Source: Mesoplasma melaleucae (GTDB lineage Bacteria; Bacillota_I; Bacilli_A; Mycoplasmatales; Mycoplasmataceae). Taken from it: 64,000 nucleotides of DNA. The notes beneath the pieces are model-generated. The model saw only the letters and a program-made list of their open reading frames with translations, made no database searches and was not told the DNA's origin. Positions 44,817-57,243 of this stretch are shown here, in pieces. A program made the translations under genes and the position numbers. Where the stretch lies: contig NZ_CP024964.1 of the NCBI RefSeq assembly GCF_002804105.1, positions 558,001-622,000 of the forward strand, written 5' to 3'. Numbering within the stretch: position 1 is the first letter of the stretch; each line of letters begins with the position of its first letter.

Positions 44817-45045
44817 TTCCACATCTCCCATTTATAATACAGTGTATATTTTCAATTATAAATTACTATATCAAAAAAAGCTTATAAATGTTACAAGATA
44901 TACAAAAAACCAAAAAATGAGACAAAAACTTACTTTAAAGTATTTTATATAAGATAAAAAAAATAAGAACTAAAATAATTATTATTATCATATTATTTTT
45001 GAATTAATTATTGCATTTTATTTTGCATAAATATTATTTAAGTTA

Positions 45046-45071
45046 ATAAAAAAACCAAGCATTGCTTGGTT
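45046..45071 (-). terminator. Terminator after eno
   Basis: Minus-strand AACCAAGC/GCTTGGTT stem with a 3-nt loop and T7. Confidence 0.93.
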
Positions 45072-45094
45072 AGAATAATTATTTTTTAAATTAA

Positions 45095-46456
<1,362 letters not shown>

Positions 46457-46585
46457 ATAATTTCCTCTCTTTATTTAAAATTGTGTATTTATCTCCTTAA
46501 TTATATTCTTTTTTTAAAAAAAATTAAATAAAAATTATCCCTTAAAATATGATATTATTTAAAAGTTATATAAAAGGAGAACAAA

Positions 46586-48424
46586 ATGTCAAATCAAAAA
46601 ATTATTAACATTGCGGTTATTGCCCACGTTGATGCTGGTAAATCAACATTAGTTGATGCACTTTTAAAGCAAGGTGGAGCTTTTAGAGATAACCAAGAAG
46701 TTGTAGAACAAATTATGGATTCAAACGATCAAGAAAGAGAACGTGGGATTACTATTTATTCAAAAAACTGTGCTATTGAGTACAAAGGAACAAAAATTAA
46801 CATCGTCGATACTCCAGGTCACGCTGACTTTTCAAGTGAAGTTGAACGTATTATGAAAACTGTTGATACTGTTATTTTATTAGTGGATTCAAGTGAAGGA
46901 CCAATGCCTCAAACACGTTTTGTTTTATCTAAAGCATTAGAGTTAGGATTGAACCCAATCTTAATGATTAATAAAATAGATAAAAAAGATCAAAGAGCAG
47001 AAGAAGTTGTTGAAGAAGTATTAGAGTTATTTATGGAATTAGACGCTACTGATGAACAATTAAACTTCACTACATTATATGGAATTGCTCGTGAAGGGAT
47101 TGCTCAATTAAGTTTAGATGAAAAAGGAATTGATCTTTCACCAATGTTTGAAACTATTATTGAACAAATTGGAACATACCCAATTGAATTAGCTGACAAA
47201 CCATTAAAAATGCAAGTTAGCTCATTAGCTTATGATTCATTTATTGGAAGATTAGGAATTGGGAGAATCTTTGAAGGCAAAATTACTGAAGGACAAACTG
47301 TTAGTGTTGTTAAAAATAATAGTGAAGTTAAACAAGCTAAAATTTCTAAATTAACAGTTTATCAAGGTTTAAATAAAGTTAATGTTAAAGAAGCATATGC
47401 TGGAGACATTATTACTTTTGCTGGAATCGATCATATTTCAATTGGAGATACTATTAATGAATTAAATAATATTAATCCAATGGAACCAATTACAATTGAA
47501 GAACCTACAATGAGTATGAACTTTTTGGTTAACACTTCTCCTTTCGCTGGAAAAGTTGGTAAGTTTGTTACTTCAAGAAATATTAAAGAACGTTTAGAAA
47601 AAGAATTAGAAGTAAACGTTGGTTTAAAAGTTAAACCATTAGACAACCCAACTATTGAAGGGTTCAAAGTTTTAGGGCGTGGAGAACTTCATTTATCTGT
47701 TTTAATTGAACAAATGAGAAGAGAAGGTTTTGAATTAGCTATTTCTAAACCAGAAGTTATTTTCAAAAAAGGTGAAAATGGAACTTTATTAGAACCAATG
47801 GAAAAAGTTATATTAAACATTCCAACAGAATATTCAGGAACTGTTATTAATAAGTTAAACCAACGTAAAGGTTTAATGACAGATATGGATTCAGATGGTG
47901 TTAGAGATAAAATCGTTTATAACATTCCTTTAAGAGCATTAATTGGATTCAGAAGTGAATTTACAAATGATACTCATGGTGAAGGAATCATGGTTAGAAG
48001 CTCAAACGGATTTGAAGCATACAAAGGTGAAATTGAATCACGTAAAAATGGAGTACTTATTTCAATGGCAGCTGGTAAAACATTGCCTTATGCTTTAAAT
48101 AACTTAGAAGAACGTGGAATTCTATTTGTTGGACCTCAAGTCGAAGTTTATGATGGAATGATCGTTGGACAACACTCAAGAGACAATGATTTAGAAGTTA
48201 ATCCAACAACTGGTAAAAAATTAACTAACACTCGTGCGAGTGGTAGTGACGACTCAGTTAAATTAACTCCACCAAAATTAATGACTTTAGAAGAAGCATT
48301 AGAATACATTGAATGAGATGAGTTAGTTGAAGTTACACCAGAAGATATTCGTTTAAGAAAAAGATGATTATCAAATACTGAAAGACGTCAACACAGAAAC
48401 GATAATAAAAAAGTTTTTGAATAA
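46586..48424 (+). CDS. typA: GTP-binding protein TypA/BipA
   Basis: 612 residues. Ribosome-associated translational GTPase. G1 AHVDAGKST, G2 region RERGITI, G3 DTPGHADF, G4 NKIDKKD are present, with EF-G-like domains III and V and the TypA C-terminal domain. The end is reached only when TGA is Trp (IEWDELVEVTPEDIRLRK...RWLSNTERRQH). SD AAAGGAG 7 nt before the ATG. Promoter lies in the 46457-46585 spacer shared with eno. Only large intact plus-strand gene here. Confidence 0.97.
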
Positions 48425-48427
48425 AAT

Positions 48428-48459
48428 AAAATGAACTTATATTGAGTTCATTTTATTTT
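48428..48459 (+). terminator. Terminator after typA
   Basis: Stem AAATGAACT/AGTTCATTT with a 7-nt loop and T-rich tail. Confidence 0.88.
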
Positions 48460-48524
48460 GCTTTCTTACATTGTTATTAATTAAAATAATTATATATTCT
48501 AAAATAATGAAATATAAATCCATG

Positions 48525-49092
48525 TTAATCAATTTTTGGAGGATTAATGATCTTAGAGCATAAACCATTATACTTTTCATTTTTATTTTCAACTTTAATA
48601 GAAAACTTTGAATCGTTGATGAAACCAATATTTAAATTTGTTTCATCATCAGTTAATAATTTTAATAATTTTCCAAAATTACTGATATCTTTTTCACTTT
48701 AATTTTCATATTGTATACCATATTTTTCATCGTTTCGTTCATATCAATAATGCTTACCCTTTTGTTTTAAATTATTTAATTCATTATTTTCAGCTGATTT
48801 TAATCATGTTTTTAATTCATTTTGATTATTTGGTGTAACTGATTCATTGATTATTTCATTTTCAGCTGACCATATAAAAAATATAGCTTCAATAAGTGGA
48901 TATTGCATACTCTCTTTTGTATTTAAACTTGAGTCATTATATTCATATATTTATAAGATCTTTTATTAAATTCTGTACTCTTTCATTATTTTGCTAACTA
49001 ATGAATTGTCATTTTGTCCACATGAAATAACAGTTGTTGTTCCTGTGGCTACCAACCCAAGCGCTCCTAATATTGCTATTAATTTTTTCACA
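48525..49092 (-). pseudogene. Lipoprotein, degraded
   Basis: Begins with GTG: VKKLIAILGALGLVATGTTT, lipobox VISC, GQNDNSLVSKIMKEYR then stop. The shifted frame reads DSSLNTKESMQYPLIEAIFF and continues, with further stops (after YEN) to CSKIINPPKID at 48525. The GTG may itself be a mutated ATG since every related lipoprotein here starts MKK. An isolated member of the same lipoprotein class away from the main cluster. Confidence 0.75.
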
Positions 49093-49281
49093 ATATTATC
49101 TCCTTTTCTTATAAAATAGACATACGTCCCAAAATGATTATTACAAAAAACTCGTTTAATACGTAAAATTTCAAAAGTAATTTAATTTTTTTATAAGATA
49201 ATAGCAAAAAAATAAAACTACAACACTTCTAATTTTAATTTACATCTAAATGCTTTTACATTGTCTTCTTTAATATATAAT

Positions 49282-49687
49282 TTAAATTTTCTTCAATATA
49301 GAAATATACATAAAATTTTGTGATGCTTTAAAATCATAATTATTTTTAAAATCTTTGTATTTTAAAGGTTTCTTAAATTCTTTGTAATCTAAAATTTCCA
49401 TTACATACCAACCTTCTCTATGTGCTATTCACTCATTCATTACATTATAAGCATTAATAGAATTTTTAACTTAATTTAAATAAAATACTGAAGCATCTTC
49501 CTTATTCATTCAAATTTTACTTTTAATTTTTATATATCCATAAATCCTTGCATCTATTTTTTGGAATATAAATGTATATTTTAGTTTATTCATTAACTTG
49601 CGGAAATTTAAATCTATATTCGTATTTCTTTTTTCCTTCTTTAATTAGGTCAAAATATTCCTTTTTCATTGATATTAAAATATTCAT
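49282..49687 (-). pseudogene. ASCH-like (PUA-fold) protein, degraded
   Basis: Start MNILISMKKEYFDLIKEGKK then YEYRFKFPQVNE and a TAA; after shifts the reading gives DARIYGYIKIKSKIW, YNVMNEWIAHREGWYVMEIL and DFKNNYDFKASQNFMYI. The start closely resembles ASCH proteins (KILLSIKPEYFxxIxxGxKxYE-like), which bind RNA or nucleotides. It follows the Nudix gene with a near-overlap (TAATTATG), so the two formed an operon. Confidence 0.6.
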
Positions 49688-49689
49688 AA

Positions 49690-50211
49690 TTAATTTCCTT
49701 TATAAGAACTATCTGTGTCTTTAAATGTAAACATCATTTCAATAATAGATTCATGTAATGGTATAAACTCATTTGTATTAGTCATTTTTATTATTTCAGC
49801 TTTACTAGCTCATTTCACTTCAGCAACTTCTTCTTTTTGTAAAACTAAATCATTTAGATTTAAATCTTTTTTAATTAAATAAATATCATTAAAATCTTCA
49901 TAGAAATTAATTGTAAATGCTGGTCTAATCTTTGAGAAATCTATATTTATCCCTAATTCTTCTTTTGCTTCTCTTGCTGCTGTTTGTTGACTTGTTTCAC
50001 CAGTTCAAACTGATCCACTAACTGATGGAGTTCATTTGTTTGTTCAATAAGTTCTTTCTTTTGCAACTTTTTGAATAAGCATTTCATTATTTGAATTAAA
50101 GATTCCGATTACTATTTTTCTTTTGTAACAACCTTCAGGAACTTTAGTTCCTCTTATCATTGTTTTGTCTGTTTTTATTCCATTCATATCATATAAATCT
50201 AAAACTTCCAT
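49690..50211 (-). CDS. Nudix hydrolase
   Basis: 173 residues. Complete Nudix box: GSVWTGETSQQTAAREAKEE followed by LGI (G-x5-E-x7-REUxEExGU), giving the Mg-binding Glu cluster. Preceding KRKIVIGIFNSNNEMLIQKV and the TNKWTPSVSG lead-in are typical of the IPP-isomerase/MutT-like clade (YfcD-type). Hydrolyses a nucleoside diphosphate linked to another group; substrate not deducible. Start ATG at 50211. Next gene is the ASCH relic. Confidence 0.9.
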
Positions 50212-50239
50212 AAGCACCTCATTATTTTAAGATAATAAC

Positions 50240-50265
50240 AAAAAATAGCGCTTATGCGTTATTTT
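50240..50265 (-). terminator. Terminator ending the proS-lepA operon
   Basis: Minus-strand AAATAACGC/GCGCTATTT stem with a 4-nt loop then T residues. Confidence 0.85.
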
Positions 50266-50271
50266 TATTTA

Positions 50272-51078
50272 TTATTCTTCATTAATTATTTTAAATGCTT
50301 CAAGTTCTTTATATCGATCAATGATATTAACTCGATAAAAGTTTTCAGGTAACCCTTTAGTTTCAACATATTGATATTCAAGATGTTCTTTTAATAAAAT
50401 TAAACGATCAAAAATGATTTCATATTTAATTAATACAGCAATAAATTTATTTGCACTTTCAATCATGTCATCAAGTAAATCAATTACTAAATCATCAAAT
50501 CCATCAATTGTATTTGATAGGTATTCTAATAATTGATATGCTATATCTAACTTGTCATCTTTTTCAGTATATTTACTGAATCTCTTAATTAGTTCAATTA
50601 GGTCATCTCAACAATATTTAAATTCAGCAGGAACTTCAGTATTTCTAACTAAAGTAATTAGTTCTTCATAATATTTTTCAGTTAGTTCTAAAAATGCTTT
50701 ATTAATAGAAACATCTATTCCATTTTCATCAATCGCATTATATGAATTTTTGCTGATTTCATTATAAACTTTAACAAAATCACAAGTGACCTGATATAAA
50801 CCACTCATTCTTAAATGAAATACTCCGCTAATAAAAGATTTAATGTATTCTTTTGTTTTACAAATTTCTTCACTTTCAAGAAAACCGGGTAAATTATCTA
50901 CTTCAAATGCTGATCTGTTATTTTCAATAAAAGTGTAATAATTTGGATTCTGTGATCAAATTACTTTTAAATCATAAACTTCATCAAAAATAATATTATT
51001 TTCTGTTGTATTAATTTGAATATATCAATCATCATTTAAAAATTGCATTAGTCAATCTTCATATTTAAATTTACTCAT
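50272..51078 (-). CDS. Conserved-looking cytoplasmic protein of unknown function
   Basis: 268 residues, acidic, mostly helical (ELTEKYYEELITLVRNTEVP; KLDIAYQLLEYLSNTIDGFD; DDLVIDLLDDMIESANKFIA). No signal peptide or membrane segment. I recognise no domain. Last gene of the proS-rnhA-hydrolase-lepA operon, 15 bp after lepA, and followed by a terminator. Intact with several TGA Trp codons, so it is under selection. Confidence 0.8.
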
Positions 51079-51093
51079 TATTGTCATTCCTTT

Positions 51094-52896
51094 CTAATCG
51101 TCAAGTTTTAATACTGCAATGAATGCTTCTTGTGGTACTTCAACACTACCAATTTCTTTCATTTTCTTTTTACCTTCTTTTTGTTTATTAAGAAGTTTCT
51201 TACGTCTTGATTTATCAGCTGCATGAAGTTTTCATGTAACATCTTTTCGATATGCTTTAATTGTTTCACGAGCTAAAACTTTATTTCTTATTGTTGCTTG
51301 TACAGGTACTTCGAAGTTTTGACGTGGAATTAATTCTTTTAACTTTTTAGTTAATGCAGCTCCCCTTTGATAAGCAAAGTGTTTATTTACTATCATAGAA
51401 AACGCATCAACCATATCTCCATTTAATAAAATATCCATTTTAACTAATTGAGATTCTTGATATCCAATCATGTCATACTCAAATGATGCATAACCTTTTG
51501 AAATAGATTTTAATTTGTTAAAGAAATCAAAAATAATTTCAGCTAATGGCATGTCATATACTAGCATCATACGATTATCATCAACAACTTGTAAATCTTT
51601 ATATGTTCCTAATTTGTTTTGACATAAACTCATTAAGTTTCCAACTGAATCTTTTGGTGTCATAATTTTTACATTTACAAAAGGTTCTTCAATAAACTTG
51701 ATTTTTTGAGGGTCTGGTAATTTAGCAGGGTTGTCAATTTCAATCATTGTTTGGTCTGTTAAGTGTACACGATAAATTACTGATGGAGCGGTTGCAATCA
51801 AGTTTAGATTATATTCTCTTTCTAATCTTTCTTGCACAACTTCCATATGTAATAAACCTAAAAACCCTACTCTAAATCCAAAACCTAAAGCTTGTGATGT
51901 TTCTGATTCATAAACTAATGATGAATCAGATAATTCCATTTTTTCTAAAGCATCTTTAAAATCTTGATATTGATTTGTATCAACTGGATAAATTCCACAA
52001 TAAACCATTGGTTTAAGTTTTTTGTATCCATCTAATGGGTATAATGCTGAATTTGTTACAGTTGTAATTGTATCTCCAACATTAATATCTTTAATTGTTT
52101 TAATTGAAGCTGCTACTCACCCAACTTCTCCAGCTGTTAATTGTTCTCTTTTGATAATCTTAGGATTTTTAACTCCTAGTTCAGTTACTTCGTAACTGCT
52201 ACCATTTGCCATCAGTTTAATTCGATCACCAACTTTAATTGAACCTTCTCTTACTCTAATAGACATAACTACACCTAAATATTTGTCATAATAGCTATCA
52301 AAGATTAATGCTCTTAATGGTTTTGCATCATCAGCATCATAAGGTGGTGGGATTTTATTTACAATTGCTTCTAATACATCTTCAACCTTTAGTCCAGTTT
52401 TAGCACTAATTAAAGGTGCATCACTACAATCAATTCCAATTGTATTTTCAATTTCCTCTTTTACACGTTCAGGATCTGCACTGGGTAAATCAACTTTATT
52501 AATAACAGGGATAACTTCTAAATTATTGTCAATTGCTAAATATACGTTTGCTAATGTTTGGGCTTCAATTCCTTGAGTTGCATCTACAACTAACATTGCT
52601 CCTTCACAAGCAGCTAAACTTCTTGATACTTCATATGTGAAGTCAACATGGCCTGGTGTATCAATTAAATGGAAAGTATATTCTTCTCCATCTTTTGCTT
52701 TGTAATTCAATTGAACAGAGTTTAATTTAATTGTGATTCCACGTTCTCTTTCAATATCCATTGAATCTAGTAATTGCTCTTGCATTTCACGTTTAGCAAC
52801 AGTGTTTGTCATCTCTAAAATACGGTCAGCCAATGTTGACTTACCGTGATCGATATGAGCAATGATACTAAAATTTCTAATTTTTGATTTATCCAT
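51094..52896 (-). CDS. lepA: Elongation factor 4 (LepA)
   Basis: 600 residues. Ribosomal back-translocase GTPase acting under stress. G1 AHIDHGKST, switch [10 protein letters not shown]3 DTPGHVDF, G4 [10 protein letters not shown], then LepA-specific [20 protein letters not shown] and the C-terminal domain ending [12 protein letters not shown]...[16 protein letters not shown]. Two TGA Trp codons split it if the standard code is used. Followed by the 50272-51078 gene. Confidence 0.97.
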
Positions 52897-52913
52897 GTTA
52901 TCTCTTTCTATTA

Positions 52914-53846
52914 TTAATAGTTTTCTTTATATTTCTCAATAAATTTTACTAAGTCTTCAATTACAGCTTCATTTACGTCTTCTTCTAATAATTTGTTTTT
53001 AAGGTTTTGATACAATTTAAAATCAGTATCTAATCCGATTCTTGTGAATCTGTAAAATAACTTTTGTGAATCTTTTCCTAGTTTTGTATAGTTATCTAAA
53101 CCACCACTTTGAATTAAGATTGGTAGGTCTTTTGTAATGAATTCATTGTTTGCATTTTTTGAAATAAATTTATTTCCATAAGCAATATCTTTAAATGCTG
53201 ACAAACTTAATTTTAAATTACATAATGGGTCATTATTGTATTTTTCAACAAATTTTAAATTGCTAGATAATCATTGATTATCAATTTTTAACATTATGTT
53301 ATGTCCGCGGTTTAATCTTTTTGCTCTGATTTTATTTAAAAATTTAGCTTCTGATTTTGTATTGAAAATAACTTGATTCAAATTCATATATTTTAAAAAC
53401 AAGTTAGACAATAGATAACTATAGTCACGAGTATTCATCAGAATTAAACCAGATATCTCTTCTGAGTATTTAATTGCAAATGCTCTTGCTAAATTTCCAC
53501 CTAAACCTTGTCCTAACATGAAGATTGGTAAATCTGGGTGATATCTTTTAATTCAAGTATTAATGTTTTTGATATCTTCAACCATTTTACTTCAACCTTG
53601 CCGTTTTTCAAAGAAGATAGTTTCTGGTGTGTCATTTTCATTTCTACTTTCACCAAGACCTCTTAATTCAGTTCCAATTAATAAAATATTATGATCTCGC
53701 ATTAATTTAGCAAAGCCATCATACATTGTCATGTGTTCATCAAAATTTGGCACAATTTGAATTACAGCAATAGGTTTTTTGGGTGTTTTTCATTCAAAAT
53801 TAATTAATTCTTTTCCATCAATCATTTGTAGTTGAAATTTTCTCAT
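52914..53846 (-). CDS. Alpha/beta-hydrolase of the monoacylglycerol lipase type lacking its nucleophile
   Basis: 310 residues. The fold is clear: [35 protein letters not shown] (HGW/RGHG-type), [14 protein letters not shown] and the nucleophile elbow [15 protein letters not shown]. In the elbow G-x-S-x-G reads G-Q-G-L-G: Gly114 replaces the catalytic Ser. The usual C-terminal YxxxRHExLNE reads [11 protein letters not shown], so the His is Asn too. The frame is intact and it sits tightly between rnhA and lepA, so it is expressed but probably not a hydrolase; possibly a binding or regulatory protein. Confidence 0.85.
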
Positions 53847-53848
53847 TT

Positions 53849-54466
53849 TTAAACCTCCTTAACGTATTCTTCAAATGTTGCTTTAGCTGCCAATTGGTCA
53901 GCTAAATCATTATAATAATCATTACTATGTCCCTTGACTCAAATAAACTCGATTTCTACTTTAGCTCTGATTTGATCAACGAATTTAATATATTCATTTC
54001 CTTCATCAGATTTTGCTTTTCATTCATGATTAGCTCATTTAGCTATTCCTTCATAATCGTGATATAAATATAATTTTTGAATATTGTTAGCATATGCAAA
54101 CAACATTACTCTTTTTGCTCCTTGTAATTCTCCGCTTACATTTCACATTGATTTTAATTCATGCTCACGATATCTTTTTGAAAAGTGAAATTCTTTATTC
54201 TTTCAAATTACTACAGCTCCATATGAGTAAGTATTATCTTCTTTAATAAAACTTCCATCACTATAAGCTACTGCAGTATTTTCATTTGAAGTTATTTTTT
54301 TAGTTTTTGATTTTGGTGTTATACCAATAATATATGCTTTTGCATCTTGTTTATTAGTAAATGATTTGTAAAGCGCACCAGTAAATCCTTCTACTTGTGC
54401 TTTGCAATCTTCTCAACTAGTATAAACACCAATGTTTCTACCTTTTTTAACAGCATAATACTTCAT
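53849..54466 (-). CDS. rnhA: Ribonuclease HI with N-terminal viroplasmin (RNA-DNA hybrid binding) domain
   Basis: 205 residues. N-terminal KYYAVKKGRNIGVYTSWEDC with GFTGALYKSFTNKQDA is the caulimovirus VI/viroplasmin domain that binds RNA/DNA hybrids; then RNase H: VAYSDGSF (Asp), SGELQGAKR (Glu), LYLYHDYEGI (Asp), NDLADQLA (Asp). Degrades RNA in hybrids. Its last codons (AAGGAGGTT) contain the SD of the next gene, 2-bp gap. Confidence 0.93.
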
Positions 54467-54494
54467 AAACTAAATCCTCCTTTGTAATTAACAA

Positions 54495-55916
54495 TTAATA
54501 AGCTCTTGCAAAATAAACTTTTAAATTAGTTTCTTTATTACAATTAAAACAATTTTCAGTTTTGTTGTCTTGTTCAAATGGAATACAACGTGAATTTGTT
54601 GATGTTTGTTTTTTAACATCTTTTTCACATGCTATTTCCCCACAAAATGGAACTAAAACAAATCCTTGGTTTTCAGCTAATATTGTTTTGTATTCTTCAA
54701 TTGTTTTTGCTTTTGAAGTTCTATCCTCACGATTTTTTAATGCCTTAGCATATAAGTTTACATCGTATTCTTTAATCATTTGATCAACAACTTTTTCAAC
54801 TTCATTTACATTAACTTGAACTTTTTCTCTTGTATCTCTTCTTGATATTATTACTTGATTATTTTCTAAATCTCTTGGGCCAACTTCAATTCTTAATGGA
54901 ATTCCTTTAATTTCGGCTTCACTTATTTTAAACCCGAATGATTTATCTGTTTTATCAATATCTACACGGTATTTTGATTTTAATAAGTTTTTAATATCTT
55001 CTGTTACTTTAATTACTTCATCAGTTTCTTTAATTTGAATTAATCTTACTTGAATTGGTGAAATCACTGAAGGCAACACTAAACCATTATCATCTGAATG
55101 TGTCATAATAATAGCTCCAATTAATCTTGTTGAAACTCCTCAACTTGTTGAGTAAGCATACTCTAATTTTCCTTCTTTATTTTTAAATTTAATTTCATAA
55201 GGTTTTGAGAAGTTATCTGCAAAGTAATGAGATGTTCCACATTGTAATGCTTGCCCATCATGCATCAATGATTCAATTGTATAAGTTGAATCAGCTCCAG
55301 CAAATTTTTCTCTTTCAGTTTTCTGACCTGCTATAACTGGTAGTAATAATGCGTTTTCTGCAAATTCAGTATAGATATCTAAAATTTTTAAAGTTAAATT
55401 TGATGCTTCTTTTCGTTCTGAGTGAACTGTGTGACCTTCTTGTCATAAAAATTCACTTGTTCTTAAAAATGGTCTTGTTGTTTTTTCTCAACGCATAACA
55501 TTTGCTCATTGATTAAATATTAATGGTAAATCACGATATGACTTAACTTCATTTTTGAAAAAGTTAGCCATTAACACTTCACTAGTTGGTCTTATAAATA
55601 AAGGTTCAGGTAATTGAGTATCTCCAACTCTTGTTACCGTTGCTATTTCAGGTGAAAATCCCTCAATGTGATCTTTTTCTTTTTGGAATAATGATTCTGG
55701 AATTAGAAGTGGAAAATAAACATTTTCAACACCTATTTCTTTAAACTTTGTATCTAAGTATTTTTGTATTAACTCTCAAATAGCATAACCATAAGGTCTA
55801 AAAATAATAGTTCCTTTAACTGGTCCATAACTTGCTAATTTAGCATTTAATACTGTGTCTGTATATCATTGTGAAAAATCTACATTTCTTGGGGTTATTT
55901 TATCTAGTTGTTTCAT
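54495..55916 (-). CDS. proS: Prolyl-tRNA synthetase
   Basis: 473 residues. Charges tRNA-Pro. Class II motifs: FRPYGYAIWELIQKY, motif 2 FNQWANVMRWEKTTRPFLRT, EFLWQEGHTVH and LQCGTSHYFADNFS; motif 3-like [20 protein letters not shown]. C-terminal anticodon domain and zinc-binding-like CNKE tail indicate the short archaeal/eukaryal-type ProRS (ProS3), used by many mollicutes. Start ATG at 55916. Confidence 0.96.
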
Positions 55917-55919
55917 TTT

Positions 55920-56534
55920 TTATTCTCCTATTTTTACTAATCCATCATGACTTAAATATAATTCTATTTCTAAGCCTAATTCATAAATTATCTTTTTAGC
56001 ATAATTATAATATTGTTCATCTCTTATTAAAATTCATTTAATTGTATCAAAGTGAATTGATTCAATAATATTAATCATTCCAAATGATCTGTCAAAAATT
56101 CAGTCTTTTGTAGTTGTTTTAGCTAATTTTTGTGGATCTATTGCAATCACACAAAATTTATTTGTTTCAATATTTGTATCGCCTGCTCATTTTCAAAAAT
56201 GAGCTCTTGATGAAATATCGAAATCCAAATTGTTTGAATCTTGTTTTTGGTGATATCCTCAAACATAATAATTTTCATCTTCATTTAAAATTATTTCTTG
56301 GGTTGGTTGAATTCCATTTTTTAAAATGTATCAGATATTACGCACATCTGTGTAAAATAAAAAGCTTTTAATTCCTCTTTTTTTAATTAATTCTAAAACT
56401 ATTTCTTTTTCTGAACCTGCGTTAACAAATAATGTTTTAAAAAAGCTATCTAATTCATTTTCATTTAAGATATCATCTTTATCTGCTCTTCAAAATAAAA
56501 ATTTATCTTTCAAACTTTTTTTATCTGATTTCAC
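55920..56534 (-). CDS. Hypothetical protein with weak ADP-ribosyltransferase-like (DarT-like) pattern
   Basis: 204 residues, GTG start at 56534 after GGGTGG. The core IKSFLFYTDVRNIWYILKNG, followed by WGYHQKQDS, SSRAHFWKWAGD, KFCVIAIDPQKLAK and IHFDTIKWILIRDEQYY, resembles in order the DarT/DUF4433 fold (Y-xH-x-x-NL-x-x-IL-x-x-Gl ... vvil ... W), though the His and catalytic Glu are not secure. It ends 4 bp before proS. The similarity is weak; call it hypothetical. Confidence 0.55.
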
Positions 56535-56586
56535 TATACCACCCCAGACTATATAATATTATATAATTTTTTAACTACTTTTGATA

Positions 56587-56617
56587 TAAAAAAGCTACCC
56601 ATTAAGGTAGCTTTTTT
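56587..56617 (-). terminator. Terminator after tRNA-Ser
   Basis: AAAAAGCTACC/GGTAGCTTTTT stem with T-run, symmetric, ends the ffh-rlmH-tRNA unit. Confidence 0.9.
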
Positions 56618-56625
56618 ATTTTTAC

Positions 56626-56717
56626 TGGCGGGTTAAAAGAGACTCGAACTCTTGCGCCGGAAACCGACCTAACACCTTAGCAGGGTGTCCTCTTCACCAA
56701 CTTGAGTATTAACCCAC
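56626..56717 (-). tRNA. tRNA-Ser (anticodon GCU)
   Basis: 92 nt, CCA encoded. Acceptor GTGGGTT/AACCCGC, anticodon loop CTGCTAA (GCU, reading AGC/AGU), a long class II variable arm and TTCGAGTC in the T arm. Follows rlmH and precedes the terminator. Confidence 0.97.
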
Positions 56718-56763
56718 GAATACACTTAATTATTATAACAATTAAGTGTGATATATTCAAAAA

Positions 56764-57231
56764 TTATTTGTGATATTTTTCATTGTTTATAATTTTAAAA
56801 GCACGATAGATTTGTTCTGCTAATATAACCCTAAATAATTGATGTGGTAAGGTAATATTCCCAAAAGAAACCTTCTTATAGTTCAATTCTAAGAACTTAT
56901 CACTATACCCATCACTTGGTCCAATTATAAATACAATTTTTGCTTGTTTTAAATTTTTATTTGTTTCAATAATTGATGTAAATTCTTCTGTTGAATAATT
57001 TTTTGAATTTACATCCATACAAATAATTTCATGATCTGAAAATCATTTTAGTTTTTCAATTAGTAAATCTGAATTAATATTTTTGTTTACTATATCTTCT
57101 TTTTGATATTCTTCTTTTAATTGAATAACTTGAAAATTGACATACTTTGAAATTCGATTGGCATATTCATTAAACGATTCAATAAAGAACTTTTTATCTA
57201 ACTTACCAAAACAAATGATTTTTATATTCAT
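56764..57231 (-). CDS. rlmH: 23S rRNA pseudouridine-1915 N3-methyltransferase RlmH
   Basis: 155 residues. SPOUT methyltransferase acting on the assembled 70S ribosome. Typical IKIICFGKLDKKFFIESFNE start, the SAM-knot FIIGPSDGYS (usually GGSxG) and LPHQLFRVILAEQIYRAFKI. GPSDG instead of GGSLG is a minor variation. Encoded 12 bp after ffh. Confidence 0.93.
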
Positions 57232-57243
57232 TAACTGATTTGA

